A DNA stretch of 64,000 nucleotides from Rhodobacteraceae bacterium LMO-JJ12 (GTDB lineage Bacteria; Pseudomonadota; Alphaproteobacteria; Rhodobacterales; Rhodobacteraceae): positions 1,178,001-1,242,000 of the forward strand of contig JAKGBX010000001.1 in assembly GCA_021555075.1 (NCBI GenBank), read 5' to 3'. Positions within the stretch are counted from its first letter, which is position 1. Every line of letters starts with the position of its first letter. The notes under the pieces were generated by a model, which searched no databases, was not told the DNA's origin, and saw only the letters and a program-made list of their open reading frames with translations. A program made the position numbers and the translations under genes. Shown here piece after piece: positions 35,978 to 44,435 of the stretch.

Positions 35978-36081
35978 CAGACGCCCTCCAAAGGGCAAAT
36001 CATAGCACGAATCGATATTCCACAAAGTGTGAAGACGCGTTTGGACAGGTGCGTGGCAGACCAGCGCCTATGCAGGGGTCT

Positions 36082-36372
36082 TTATTCGTCGTCAAACATC
36101 AACTTGAGAAGTGCCGCGCGACGCTCGTCTTTGGCGAGGGTGCCTTTGGAGAGGCCGTAACCAAAAGCCGCTTGCACGTCCTTGTCGTTGTAATGCTTAT
36201 CAAACACCCGACCCAGTCGGGAAAGCATATCCGCCACTTCCCACGAGAAATGGCTTTCGCCCATGGCGACGCGGTTGAGATAGTGCATCCGCATCGCCAT
36301 CTGATGGCACGCCGCGCGAAACTCCTCTTTCGATTTAAAGTCGAGCAGGGAGTGCGGTTCTTCTTCGCCCAT
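36082..36372 (-). CDS. Small cytosolic protein encoded immediately after sdhB
   Basis: The 96-aa protein ([20 protein letters not shown]) is all-helical and charged, with no transmembrane segment or metal motif. It ends LLKLMFDDE. It is not the SdhE flavinylation factor, which has an RGxxE motif absent here. Its ATG overlaps the sdhB stop by one base (TGATG-type), so it is translationally coupled to succinate dehydrogenase. A role in assembly or regulation of the complex is plausible but inferred only from position. Confidence 0.8.
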   Translation of the reverse strand: MGEEEPHSLLDFKSKEEFRAACHQMAMRMHYLNRVAMGESHFSWEVADMLSRLGRVFDKHYNDKDVQAAFGYGLSKGTLAKDERRAALLKLMFDDE

Positions 36373-37154
36373 CAGGTGATCCGATTGACCATCAGTCTCT
36401 TGATTTCGGCAATTGATTTGGCCGGGTTCAGACCTTTGGGGCAGGTCTTGGTGCAGTTCATAATAGTGTGGCAGCGATAGAGCTTGAACGGATCTTCCAG
36501 ATCGTCGAGCCGTTCGCCCGTTGCCTCGTCGCGGCTGTCGATGATCCAGCGATAGGCATGCAGAAGCGCGGCAGGGCCGAGATAGCGATCAGAGTTCCAC
36601 CAATAGGACGGGCAGGACGTGGAGCAGCACGCGCACATCACGCATTCATAAAGCCCATCGAGCTTCTTGCGATCCTCGATCGACTGTTTCCATTCTTTCT
36701 GAGGCCGGTTGGTCTTGGTTTCGAGCCACGGCATGATGCTGGCGTGTTGGGCATAGAAATGCGTGAGATCGGGGATCAGATCCTTGACCACGGGCATGTG
36801 GGGCAGCGGGTAGATCTTGACCACGTCGCCCTTGATTTCGTCCATGCCATAGATGCAGGCCAGCGTGTTGATGCCATCAATGCTCATCGCGCAGGAGCCA
36901 CAGATACCTTCGCGGCACGAGCGGCGGAAGGTCAGCGTGGGGTCCACCTTGTCCTTGATATAGATGAGCCCGTCGAGAACCATCGGGCCGCAATCGTCGA
37001 GATCGACGAAATAGGTGTCGACCCGCGGGTTTTGGCTGTCATCCGGGCTCCAGCGATAGATCTGGAACTTGCGCAGATTGGTGGCACCTTGCGGCTTTGG
37101 CCATGTCTTGCCTGTGACCATCCGGGAGTTTTTGGGCAGGGTAAGTTCAACCAT
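36372..37154 (-). CDS. sdhB: Succinate dehydrogenase iron-sulfur subunit
   Basis: SdhB passes electrons from SdhA flavin to ubiquinone through 2Fe-2S, 4Fe-4S and 3Fe-4S clusters. The 260-aa protein has the 2Fe-2S motif [16 protein letters not shown], the 4Fe-4S ligands [16 protein letters not shown] and the 3Fe-4[18 protein letters not shown]. The start [16 protein letters not shown] is normal. A 15-bp gap follows the lipoprotein gene, and the stop overlaps the following small gene by one base. Confidence 0.97.
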   Translation of the reverse strand: MVELTLPKNSRMVTGKTWPKPQGATNLRKFQIYRWSPDDSQNPRVDTYFVDLDDCGPMVLDGLIYIKDKVDPTLTFRRSCREGICGSCAMSIDGINTLACIYGMDEIKGDVVKIYPLPHMPVVKDLIPDLTHFYAQHASIMPWLETKTNRPQKEWKQSIEDRKKLDGLYECVMCACCSTSCPSYWWNSDRYLGPAALLHAYRWIIDSRDEATGERLDDLEDPFKLYRCHTIMNCTKTCPKGLNPAKSIAEIKRLMVNRIT

Positions 37155-37169
37155 CTGTCGGTCCTCTGC

Positions 37170-37490
37170 TTAATTTATAGCTAACGTGATGCTGAATTTG
37201 GCGATGCATTGCAGGGCGGCGGGGCGCCGGGCAATGCCCAAAGTCAGCTCAGTCACGTCGGCATGAGCGCCGGTGGAGGCGCTCGCTGCTATTTGAAGAA
37301 GTTCCTTGGCGCTTGCGGCGTCGATGATGCAATCGGTGACGGGGGCCGCGTTTACACCGGGAAATTTCTCGGTCACGACCGCGTTGACCGCAGTTTTGGC
37401 ACGGCCACGCGCCACATCGTCGGCGGCCTGTTGGGCCGCCTCGCAGGCACCAAGCGCCATGAGCGCAAGAAGGGCCGCAGCCAGACGCAT
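37170..37490 (-). CDS. Small lipoprotein encoded between sdhA and sdhB
   Basis: The 106-aa product starts [29 protein letters not shown] is a lipobox with the lipidated Cys at residue 16. The mature part is short and mostly helical (AADDVARGRAKTAVNAVVTE), with two further cysteines (DCIIDA and LQCIAKF) that could form a disulfide. Its ATG overlaps the sdhA stop by one base (TGATG), so it is translated as part of the sdh operon. A periplasmic lipoprotein in this position is unusual. I know no function for it. Confidence 0.8.
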   Translation of the reverse strand: MRLAAALLALMALGACEAAQQAADDVARGRAKTAVNAVVTEKFPGVNAAPVTDCIIDAASAKELLQIAASASTGAHADVTELTLGIARRPAALQCIAKFSITLAIN

Positions 37491-39295
37491 CAGAATGTCC
37501 GCGCCTTGGGGGCGATTTTCTTGAGGCTGATTCCGCCTTCTTTCTCGGTGGTCAGCGGATCTTTGACCACATCGCGATAGCTGAGATCGACCTTGTTTCC
37601 GTCGATGCGCGCGATGGTGTGGACGCGCCATTTCTCATCGTCACGCTTGGAGTGATCCTCGGAGGCATGCGCGCCCCGGCTTTCCTTGCGTGCCTCGGCG
37701 CCGACGATGGTGGCGAGTGCGTTGGGCATGAGGTTGGTCAGCTCAAGCGTTTCCATCAGGTCGGAGTTCCACACCAAAGACGTGTCGGTAACGTGGAGAT
37801 CGCCGAGTTTGGCGGCGACGGCCGTCATCTTTTCGACCCCCTCTTTCAGCGTCTTGTCGGTGCGGAAGACCGCAGCGTCGGCCTGCATGGTCTTTTGCAT
37901 TTCAAGGCGCAGTTCGGCGGTGGGGATGGCACCCTTGGCATGGCGCAGACTGTCAAAACGATCAAACGCCTTGTCGACGCTGGCCTGATTATAGGCGGCG
38001 GCGGAAGCTTCGGGGTCAACCACTTTGCCGGCGCGAATGGCGGCGGCGCGGCCAAACACCACGAGGTCGATCAGCGAGTTTGAGCCAAGACGGTTGGCGC
38101 CATGAACAGAGGCACAGCCCGCTTCACCAACAGCCATAAGGCCCGGCACAACGGCGTTGGGGTCTTTTGCGGTCGGGTTCAGCACTTCGCCCCAATAGTT
38201 GGTCGGAATGCCGCCCATGTTGTAGTGCACCGTGGGCAGAACCGGGATCGGCTCTTTCGTAACGTCGACACCGGCGAAGATGCGGGCCGATTCCGAAATG
38301 CCCGGGAGGCGTTCGTGCAGGGCTTCGGCGGGCAGGTGGCTGAGGTTGAGGTGAATATGATCGCCCTCTTTGCCGACGCCGCGGCCTTCGCGGATTTCCA
38401 TCGTCATCGAGCGTGACACGTAATCACGCGGGGCGAGGTCTTTATACTGGGGCGCATAACGCTCCATGAAGCGTTCGCCCTCGGAGTTGGTCAGATAGCC
38501 GCCTTCGCCGCGCGCACCTTCGGTGATCAGGCAGCCCGAGCCATAAATGCCGGTGGGGTGGAACTGAACAAACTCCATATCCTGCATGGGCAGGCCCGCC
38601 CGCGCCACCATGCCGCCGCCATCACCGGTGCAGGTATGCGCCGAGGTGCACGAGAAGAACGCCCGGCCATAGCCGCCGGTGGCCAAAACGGTGGTCTTGG
38701 CATTGAACACATGCATGGTGCCGTCGTCGAGCTTCCAGCAGACGACGCCCTGACAGACGCCATCATCGGACATGATGAGATCAATCGCGAAATATTCGAT
38801 GTAGAATTCTGCGTTATGCTTGAGCGACTGACCATAGAGCGTGTGCAAAATCGCGTGGCCGGTGCGGTCGGCGGCGGCACAGGTGCGCTGCACGGCGGGG
38901 CCATCGCCAAATTCGGTGGTGTGGCCGCCAAACGGACGCTGATAGATCTTGCCCTCTTCGGTGCGCGAGAAGGGCACGCCGTAATGTTCCAGCTCGTAAA
39001 CCGCCTTGGGCGCTTCGCGGGCAAGGTATTCCATCGCGTCGGTATCGCCGAGCCAGTCAGACCCTTTGACGGTGTCGAACATGTGCCACTGCCAATGGTC
39101 CGGCCCCATGTTGGAGAGCGAGGCGGCAATGCCGCCCTGGGCGGCAACCGTGTGGCTGCGTGTGGGGAAAACCTTGGTCACGCAAGCGGTGCGCAGACCC
39201 TGTTCTGCCATGCCCAGAGTGGCACGCAGACCGGCCCCACCGGCCCCCACGACGACCACGTCAAAATCATGTGTCTCGTATTCGTATTCGGCCAT
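37490..39295 (-). CDS. sdhA: Succinate dehydrogenase flavoprotein subunit
   Basis: SdhA oxidises succinate to fumarate using covalent FAD. The 601-aa protein begins [39 protein letters not shown] contains the histidine that covalently binds [25 protein letters not shown] holds the substrate-binding loop, and [19 protein letters not shown] is the conserved C-terminal FAD region. The order is sdhC-sdhD-sdhA-lipoprotein-sdhB, with 12 bp between sdhD and sdhA. The upstream TGTGATCACA sites probably control the operon. Confidence 0.98.
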   Translation of the reverse strand: MAEYEYETHDFDVVVVGAGGAGLRATLGMAEQGLRTACVTKVFPTRSHTVAAQGGIAASLSNMGPDHWQWHMFDTVKGSDWLGDTDAMEYLAREAPKAVYELEHYGVPFSRTEEGKIYQRPFGGHTTEFGDGPAVQRTCAAADRTGHAILHTLYGQSLKHNAEFYIEYFAIDLIMSDDGVCQGVVCWKLDDGTMHVFNAKTTVLATGGYGRAFFSCTSAHTCTGDGGGMVARAGLPMQDMEFVQFHPTGIYGSGCLITEGARGEGGYLTNSEGERFMERYAPQYKDLAPRDYVSRSMTMEIREGRGVGKEGDHIHLNLSHLPAEALHERLPGISESARIFAGVDVTKEPIPVLPTVHYNMGGIPTNYWGEVLNPTAKDPNAVVPGLMAVGEAGCASVHGANRLGSNSLIDLVVFGRAAAIRAGKVVDPEASAAAYNQASVDKAFDRFDSLRHAKGAIPTAELRLEMQKTMQADAAVFRTDKTLKEGVEKMTAVAAKLGDLHVTDTSLVWNSDLMETLELTNLMPNALATIVGAEARKESRGAHASEDHSKRDDEKWRVHTIARIDGNKVDLSYRDVVKDPLTTEKEGGISLKKIAPKARTF

Positions 39296-39307
39296 GTTCT
39301 TGGTTCC

Positions 39308-39679
39308 TCAGAGCGCCATCTTGGCGAGTGCGTAAAGCCCGACGGCGGTAATGGTGTAGCTGAGCCCGATCACCAGCATGATCAGCCCCTTGCGCAAGGA
39401 GCCTTGCCAGTAATCCTCGATCATCATGATCGCGCCCATCTTGAAATGGATCATCGAAACAAAAATCACCAACCCGGCCAGAATCGCCGGGAAGGGGCGT
39501 GAAAAGGTTTCAAGCACCCCGGCATGGTCCTGCCCGATGGCGCGGCCCATGATGATGATGAAGGTCGGAACCAGAAAGGCCAGCGCCACGGCAGAAATCT
39601 GCATGTGCCAGTGATGTTCGGTGCCGGTTCCGGAGGCGCCTTTGCCGATGGCGCGTTTGTGGGCGGTAAGGTAGCGCAT
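39308..39679 (-). CDS. sdhD: Succinate dehydrogenase membrane anchor subunit
   Basis: The 123-aa protein has three transmembrane helices and the conserved start MRYLTAHKRAIGKGASGTGT, typical of alphaproteobacterial SdhD. The HHWHMQISAVALAFL helix contains histidines near the heme b and quinone region. It anchors SdhAB to the inner membrane with SdhC. It lies 11 bp after sdhC. Confidence 0.93.
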   Translation of the reverse strand: MRYLTAHKRAIGKGASGTGTEHHWHMQISAVALAFLVPTFIIIMGRAIGQDHAGVLETFSRPFPAILAGLVIFVSMIHFKMGAIMMIEDYWQGSLRKGLIMLVIGLSYTITAVGLYALAKMAL

Positions 39680-39690
39680 GTGATTTCTCC

Positions 39691-40074
39691 TTACACGATC
39701 AGAATTGTAATGAGGGTGAGAACGACGGAGCCGATAAGGCAGACCCAGCCGAGCTTGTCTGCGGTCTCCATATCAAGTCCGTGACCGGCGTCGAAATAGA
39801 GATGCCTGAGGCCCGCGAGATAATGATACCAGAGGCCCAACACCGAAAGCGTCAGCACCAGATCGCCAAACCACGAGGTGATAAAGCCGTTAGCGGTGGC
39901 AAAATAGCTTTCCGATGTGGCGGCGGCGAGAAGCCACCAGACAATCAGCATCGCAGTCACGATCATCGCATTGCCGGTGATCCGTGTGAGGATCGAGGTG
40001 AATGAATTCAACTGTGGACGATAGATCGAAATATGTGGGCTGAGCGGACGTTCGACCGGTTTCTCAATGGCCAT
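39691..40074 (-). CDS. sdhC: Succinate dehydrogenase cytochrome b556 subunit
   Basis: The 127-aa protein starts MAIEKPVERPLSPHISIYRPQL; RPLSPHLxIY is the SdhC signature near the quinone site. Three membrane helices follow, and HYLAGLRHLYFDAGHGL includes the heme-ligand histidine (H-x-x-x-G-x-R-H pattern). It is the first gene of the sdh operon. Two palindromic operator-like sites lie 144-174 bp upstream. Confidence 0.94.
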   Translation of the reverse strand: MAIEKPVERPLSPHISIYRPQLNSFTSILTRITGNAMIVTAMLIVWWLLAAATSESYFATANGFITSWFGDLVLTLSVLGLWYHYLAGLRHLYFDAGHGLDMETADKLGWVCLIGSVVLTLITILIV

Positions 40075-40217
40075 GGGCGGTTCCCCTGCATGTCGTTGGC
40101 ATGCGCCTCAAAATTGCGCAATCCTTGGCGCCTTTGATAACGTTTTCAGACGCGGTGTCACGCCCTCTTCGCAATTGCAGCGTGATTTTCCTCAGTTTCG
40201 CGGCGATATGTCCATGT

Positions 40218-40248
40218 TGTGATCACGCTTATTGTCAGTGTGATCACA
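40218..40248. promoter_or_regulatory. Paired palindromic operator sites upstream of sdhC
   Basis: TGTGATCACG (40218-40227, 9 of 10) and TGTGATCACA (40239-40248, perfect) lie 21 bp apart, the same spacing as the pair in front of sucC. They are 144-174 bp upstream of the sdhC start. A shared regulator of the suc and sdh operons is the simplest explanation. Confidence 0.7.
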
Positions 40249-40504
40249 CATTTCAAACTTTCTCTGGCAACGCTGTCTTGCTGGGGCATGCCGTTAAGCC
40301 ATCCTGCGAATTCATGACAAAAATTGAAAGGAATAGGGGGAAGAACATGTTGCGCGGGTTGAATTTGGAAAGTTCGTTTCATTGCCGCCGGCGGATTTTA
40401 AATGCACAGCAACAATGGGTTTGCCGATTTATGATACCTTGTTGAACCAGATGGCGTGACGGATTGAAAGATCTGCCTTCGCCAGCGCGGCGTATCGTCC
40501 TTAC

Positions 40505-40514
40505 TGTGATCACA
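40505..40514. promoter_or_regulatory. Third TGTGATCACA palindrome, distal to sdhC
   Basis: A perfect TGTGATCACA occurs 430 bp upstream of sdhC, with a weaker match (CGTGATCCGA) starting 31 bp farther at 40536. It may be an auxiliary operator for looping, or serve an unseen promoter. Confidence 0.5.
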
Positions 40515-40663
40515 ATCGCTCCGCATCAGTCACAACGTGATCCGAGTCTCTGCCGCCCACCGGAAATGACGATGGGCCGCAGGCTGGTGCGCGTAGCGCA
40601 ACCGCTGAGTCGGCAGTGTGAGATCCCGAGACAATGGGGCCGAGAGGCGAGCTTTTTACCCAG

Positions 40664-40701
40664 AGACTTGTCGCGCGTTTTCGATAGGTCTCGACAAGTC
40701 T
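40664..40701 (-). terminator. Hairpin at the end of mch
   Basis: A 10-bp stem (40664-40673 with 40692-40701, 18-nt loop) overlaps the last bases of mch. There is no U-run, so this could be a weak or Rho-assisted terminator. Confidence 0.4.
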
Positions 40702-41731
40702 AGATCGGCATCAGCGCCCAATAGTCGAGATCGAGCAGGACATGGGGCAGGTATTTGCCATCCTCGCCCTTGAGGGTGAAGGGCGCGCCGCCGCTGGTTG
40801 CCACGAGGCGTAGGCGAATGGCGCCGACGCCGGGCGCGGCGGTTTCCGCCTTGTCGAGCACTTCGGACCAGGCCTTGATCGTCAGGCCCGAAAAGCACGG
40901 GTTGGCATGGGCGCCGCCGTTGAGGCCCGCGATCATCTGCGCATTGGCAAGGCCGTTGAACGACAGCGCGCGCGCCATTGAAATCACATGGCCGCCATAG
41001 ATCAGCCGCTGCCCGTCCGGGCGGAAGGTGGCATCGAAATGCACCTTGGCGGTGTTTTGCCAGAGGCGCGTGGCGATCATGTGCTCGGCCTCCTCAATGG
41101 TCACGCCATCGACATGGTCGATCACTTCGCCGATTTCATAGTCGCCCCAGCGGTGCGGCTCGCCCGAAAGGGTGAAATCGTAATCACTGAAATCCAGCCC
41201 GGCGGGGATCATCAGATCCCCCGCTTCCAGCGTTTTCTTGAGGTCCGGGATCACAGTTTCGGGTGCGGGCGCGTCGAGGTTGGATTTGCGCACCATGACC
41301 CAGCGCACGTATTGCAGCACCACTTCGCCACGCTGATTCAGCCCCTGGGTGCGCACGTAAACCACGCCGGATTTACCGTTGGAATTCTGTTTCAGACCAA
41401 TCACTTCGGACGTGCTGCGCAGGGTATCGCCGGGATAGACCTGTTGCAGCCAGCGCCCTTCTGCGTAGCCGAGATTGGCCACGGCGTTGAGTGAAATGTC
41501 GGGCACCGTCTTGCCAAAGACGACATGGAAGGCGACGAGATCGTCGATCGGGGCCGCGGAAAGACCCGAGGCGCGGGCGAATTCATCCGAAGAATAGAGC
41601 GCGTGGCGCGCCGGATAAAGCGCATGATAGAGCGCGCGTTCGCCGCCCGACACCGTGCGCGGCACGGCATGGTGGATCACTTCGCCGAGAGTATAGTCTT
41701 CGAAAAACCGGCCTGGATTGGTTTTGGCCAT
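40700..41731 (-). CDS. mch: Mesaconyl-CoA hydratase (MaoC-like double hot-dog)
   Basis: Mch hydrates mesaconyl-C1-CoA to beta-methylmalyl-CoA in the ethylmalonyl-CoA pathway. The 343-aa product has the expected length and start MAKTNPGRFFEDYTLGEVIHHA. It has the MaoC-type first domain (PGDTLRSTSEVIGLKQNSNG; GEVVLQYVRWVMVRK) and a second hot-dog domain with YGGHVISMARALSFNGL. It lies just upstream of the sdh operon and 27 bp downstream of the NnrU-like gene, a Rhodobacter-like arrangement. Confidence 0.92.
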   Translation of the reverse strand: MAKTNPGRFFEDYTLGEVIHHAVPRTVSGGERALYHALYPARHALYSSDEFARASGLSAAPIDDLVAFHVVFGKTVPDISLNAVANLGYAEGRWLQQVYPGDTLRSTSEVIGLKQNSNGKSGVVYVRTQGLNQRGEVVLQYVRWVMVRKSNLDAPAPETVIPDLKKTLEAGDLMIPAGLDFSDYDFTLSGEPHRWGDYEIGEVIDHVDGVTIEEAEHMIATRLWQNTAKVHFDATFRPDGQRLIYGGHVISMARALSFNGLANAQMIAGLNGGAHANPCFSGLTIKAWSEVLDKAETAAPGVGAIRLRLVATSGGAPFTLKGEDGKYLPHVLLDLDYWALMPI

Positions 41732-41758
41732 GTCGTAAGCTCCAGTTTCAAAAGGGGA

Positions 41759-42304
41759 TCAGCCGAATGGATTATAGCCGAGCCAGTTGTGGATGAGGGC
41801 GATGACGCCAAAGACCGCCACGGCGCCGACAATCGCGCCGATCTCCTTGCCCATGGGCGCGGGTGCGGGCTTTTGCCACTCAGACTGGGCGTTGATCAGG
41901 AAGATCTCGCTTTCGACCCAGACGAGCAAGCCGCCAAACAGGATGAAGGAAGGCCAGTCACCATTGACCAGCAAATGCCCCACGGCCCAGAGCCGCACGC
42001 CCATCAATTGGGGATGGCGGATGAAGGCGGCGGCGCGGGTTTTCATGCCCGACACCGCAAAAAGATAAACCGAAAGCAGCATCAACAGGTTGTTGATCCC
42101 GGCCAGCATCGGGGTGCGGCCCCAATAGACCGTCTCGACCTCTGCGCCGCGATAGCCCAGCACCATCAGCACCACACTGAGCAGGATGAGAATTGCGATT
42201 GGCCCGCGCGCCTTGTCGCCCATCGAGGCGCGCAAGCCGGGGGCGACACGTTTGAACAGATGCACAAGCGACCAGAGCAGAACGCCGAGGATGAGAAGGG
42301 TCAT
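41759..42304 (-). CDS. NnrU family membrane protein
   Basis: The 181-aa protein has five or so hydrophobic segments (MTLLILGVLLWSLVHLFKR at the start) and family motifs RHPQLMGVRLWAVGHLLVNGD and FGGLLVWVESE. NnrU proteins were first linked to nitrite/nitric oxide metabolism, but similar sequences include carotenoid or fatty-acid desaturase-like membrane enzymes, so its role is open. It lies between trpS and mch on the same strand, 27 bp from mch. Confidence 0.87.
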   Translation of the reverse strand: MTLLILGVLLWSLVHLFKRVAPGLRASMGDKARGPIAILILLSVVLMVLGYRGAEVETVYWGRTPMLAGINNLLMLLSVYLFAVSGMKTRAAAFIRHPQLMGVRLWAVGHLLVNGDWPSFILFGGLLVWVESEIFLINAQSEWQKPAPAPMGKEIGAIVGAVAVFGVIALIHNWLGYNPFG

Positions 42305-42369
42305 AGCAGTATCACCTTGATGTTGGGAGAATGGAGACTGGGTAGAATGCCCATCCTACGCGATGTCGC

Positions 42370-43386
42370 CTAGCGCACCATACCTATGATATCGTAAGTG
42401 CGCTGGAGAATTGGCGCTGCGATGGCGCGCGCGCGTGCAGCGCCCGCACCAAGGATGCGATCGATCTCGGCTGTGTCGTTCATGAGGCGCCCCATTTCGC
42501 TTGAAATCGGTGCCAGTTTTTCGACGGCCAGATCGGCCAGCATCGGTTTGAACTCGGAAAATTGCTTGCCTCCGACATCGCGCAGCACGTCATCCACGCT
42601 CTGATCCGAGAAGGCCGCGTAAATATTCACAAGATTGCGTGCTTCGGGACGGTCTTCCAATCCCTTGGCTTCCGAGGGCAGCGCTTCGGGGTCGGTCTTG
42701 GCCTTGCGGATCTTCTTGGCGATAGTGTCGGCGTCATCGGTCAGGTTGATCCGGCTGGCATCCGAGGTGTCGGATTTTGACATTTTCTTTGAGCCATCGC
42801 GCAGCGACATGACTCGCGTTGCGGCGCCTTCGATGACGGGCTCGGTGATCGGGAAGAAATCGACTTGGTAGTCGTGATTGAACTTGATGGCGATGTCGCG
42901 GGTCAGCTCAAGGTGTTGCTTTTGATCTTCGCCAACCGGCACATGGGTGGCGTGATAGACCAGAATGTCGGCCGCCATCAGGGACGGGTATGCGAACAGC
43001 CCCAGCGATGCGTTCTGCTGGTTCTTGCCGGCCTTGTCCTTCCACTGGGTCATGCGCTGCATCCAGCCCATGCGGGCTACACAGTTAAAGACCCAGGCCA
43101 GCTGGGCGTGTTCGGCCACTTGCGACTGGTTGAAAAGAATGGATTTTTCCGGGTCGATCCCCGAGGCGATGAAGCCCGCAGCCAGCTCGCGCGTGGCGTT
43201 GCGCAGATCGTCAGGATTCTGCCAGACAGTGATGGCATGCATGTCGACCATGCAGAAGACGGATTCAATGCCGCTGTTCTGGGACTCCGCGAAACGTTTG
43301 AGCGCTCCGAGGTAATTGCCCAGATGAAGGTTTCCCGAGGGCTGGATGCCCGAAAAGACGCGGGGCGTGAATGCCGCCTCTGTCAT
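42370..43386 (-). CDS. trpS: Tryptophanyl-tRNA synthetase
   Basis: The class I synthetase charges tRNA-Trp. The 338-aa product has the HIGH-equivalent [18 protein letters not shown] and the KMSKS motif ([13 protein letters not shown]), both intact. [18 protein letters not shown] is a normal start. The neighbour divergently upstream encodes a rhomboid-like protein; trpS, murJ and glnD occur in one neighbourhood, as in other alphaproteobacteria. Confidence 0.97.
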   Translation of the reverse strand: MTEAAFTPRVFSGIQPSGNLHLGNYLGALKRFAESQNSGIESVFCMVDMHAITVWQNPDDLRNATRELAAGFIASGIDPEKSILFNQSQVAEHAQLAWVFNCVARMGWMQRMTQWKDKAGKNQQNASLGLFAYPSLMAADILVYHATHVPVGEDQKQHLELTRDIAIKFNHDYQVDFFPITEPVIEGAATRVMSLRDGSKKMSKSDTSDASRINLTDDADTIAKKIRKAKTDPEALPSEAKGLEDRPEARNLVNIYAAFSDQSVDDVLRDVGGKQFSEFKPMLADLAVEKLAPISSEMGRLMNDTAEIDRILGAGAARARAIAAPILQRTYDIIGMVR

Positions 43387-43461
43387 GCTGTTTCTCCGTC
43401 TGGATTTATGGCTGCGGCTGGCTTACCCATGGGGGAAAGCCCCGTCAAGCAAAGCAGGCCC

Positions 43462-44148
43462 ATGAGCAGCAATCCCAATATCAGCCCGGTCAACCCGATC
43501 AGTCCCGTCGTGGTGGTTTTCTTCCTCGTCATGCTGGGAATAGAGATCGCATTTTCACTTGGAAATCAGGGGTTTGTCGGCGGCCCCCAGGCGGTCGGCT
43601 GGCGCGCGGCAGCAGTGCAGGAGTATGGCTTTAGCGGTGCGGTGTTTGACTGGATGTGGGAAAATGGACAATGGCCGGGCGAACATGTTGTGCGCTTTGT
43701 CAGCTTCCTTTTCCTGCATGGCAGCTTCACGCACATGCTGGTGGCCGGGGTGATGCTCTTGGCGCTGGGCAAGTTTGTCGGCGAGGTTTTTGCCGGCTGG
43801 GCGGTGGCCGTGGTGTTCCTTGGCTCAGGCATCGGCGGGGCCTTTGTCTGGGGGCTGTTACTTAATGATAACAGTTACTTATACGGCGCATTTCCTGGTG
43901 TTTACGGGCTGATCGGGGCGTTTTCCTATGTCCTGTGGTTGCGCTTGGGTCAAAGTGGAGACAACCAATGGCGCGCCTTTGCGTTGATCGGTTTCCTGAT
44001 GGCGATACAACTGATCTTCGGCGTCCTGTTCGGGGCGCGAACCGATTGGGTGGCGGATATTGCAGGCTTTTTTACTGGCTTCCTGCTCTCCTTTGTCGTC
44101 AGCCCGGGCGGCTGGATGCGACTGCGCGCACGCCTGCGTCACGATTAG
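43462..44148 (+). CDS. Rhomboid-like membrane protein lacking the catalytic dyad
   Basis: The 228-aa protein has about six membrane helices in rhomboid order, including FVSFLFLHGSFTHMLVAG (helix 2) and GAFPGVYGLIGAF (helix 4). In active rhomboids helix 4 carries GxSG; here the serine position is F144. The helix-6 His is D199 (WVADIAGFF), and the oxyanion Asn of helix 2 is A95, while H91 is kept. Spacings (53 residues H91-F144, 55 to D199) fit GlpG (51 and 53), so the alignment is reasonable. It should be proteolytically inactive, a pseudoprotease that may bind or chaperone membrane proteins. ATG 43462 is preceded by a modest purine-rich site. Confidence 0.82.
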   Translation: MSSNPNISPVNPISPVVVVFFLVMLGIEIAFSLGNQGFVGGPQAVGWRAAAVQEYGFSGAVFDWMWENGQWPGEHVVRFVSFLFLHGSFTHMLVAGVMLLALGKFVGEVFAGWAVAVVFLGSGIGGAFVWGLLLNDNSYLYGAFPGVYGLIGAFSYVLWLRLGQSGDNQWRAFALIGFLMAIQLIFGVLFGARTDWVADIAGFFTGFLLSFVVSPGGWMRLRARLRHD

Positions 44149-44159
44149 GCGTGCAGCGC

Positions 44160-44269
44160 GGTTAACGGGCGCTCTGCTCTGAAAATCGGGGGGGTGATCC
44201 GCGGCTGACTTTCGGCTGCAAGGCGTATGACATACGCCAACGAACGGATGAACGCGAAATTAAGTTAAT
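44160..44269. repeat. Dispersed 110-bp intergenic repeat, copy B
   Basis: This copy has the same length and boundaries as copy A (GGTTAA start, TTAAGTTAAT end) and lies between the convergent rhomboid-like and murJ genes. It shares TGAAAATCGGGGGG at offset 21-34 with copy C. Confidence 0.7.
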
Positions 44270-44435
44270 GCGGCGCACGCCTATCCGTTTCATCTTGCTA
44301 AAAATATCCAAATACAACCGTTTTTCACACGCTGGTTTCGCCTGTTGAGCGCCGCACACTGAGCCAGATTGCGCCGAGCGAAGCGAGGCGCCCCCCGCGA
44401 TGCGCAAAGCGCAGCGCAAGACCTCAGATATGGGA

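Larger units (their letters stand above)
40075..40699. other. 625-bp regulatory intergenic region upstream of sdhC
   Basis: No gene is supported here: the only long ORF, 40101-40445 plus, has no family features or ribosome-binding site. The region contains the paired TGTGATCACA sites at 40218-40248, a third perfect site at 40505 and a stem overlapping the mch stop. It must contain the sdh promoter. I see no tRNA or small RNA signature that I could defend. Confidence 0.6.

Noticed and set aside
40101-40445. Plus-strand ORF in the sdh upstream region
   Set aside because: It runs through the operator sites and has no protein features; regulatory DNA is a better explanation.
42339-42365. Possible repeat fragment (GAATGCCCATCCTA), similar to AAATGCCCATTCTA near 3961
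   Set aside because: Only about 12 of 14 bases match, and there are no clear boundaries or further copies, so I do not call a repeat family.
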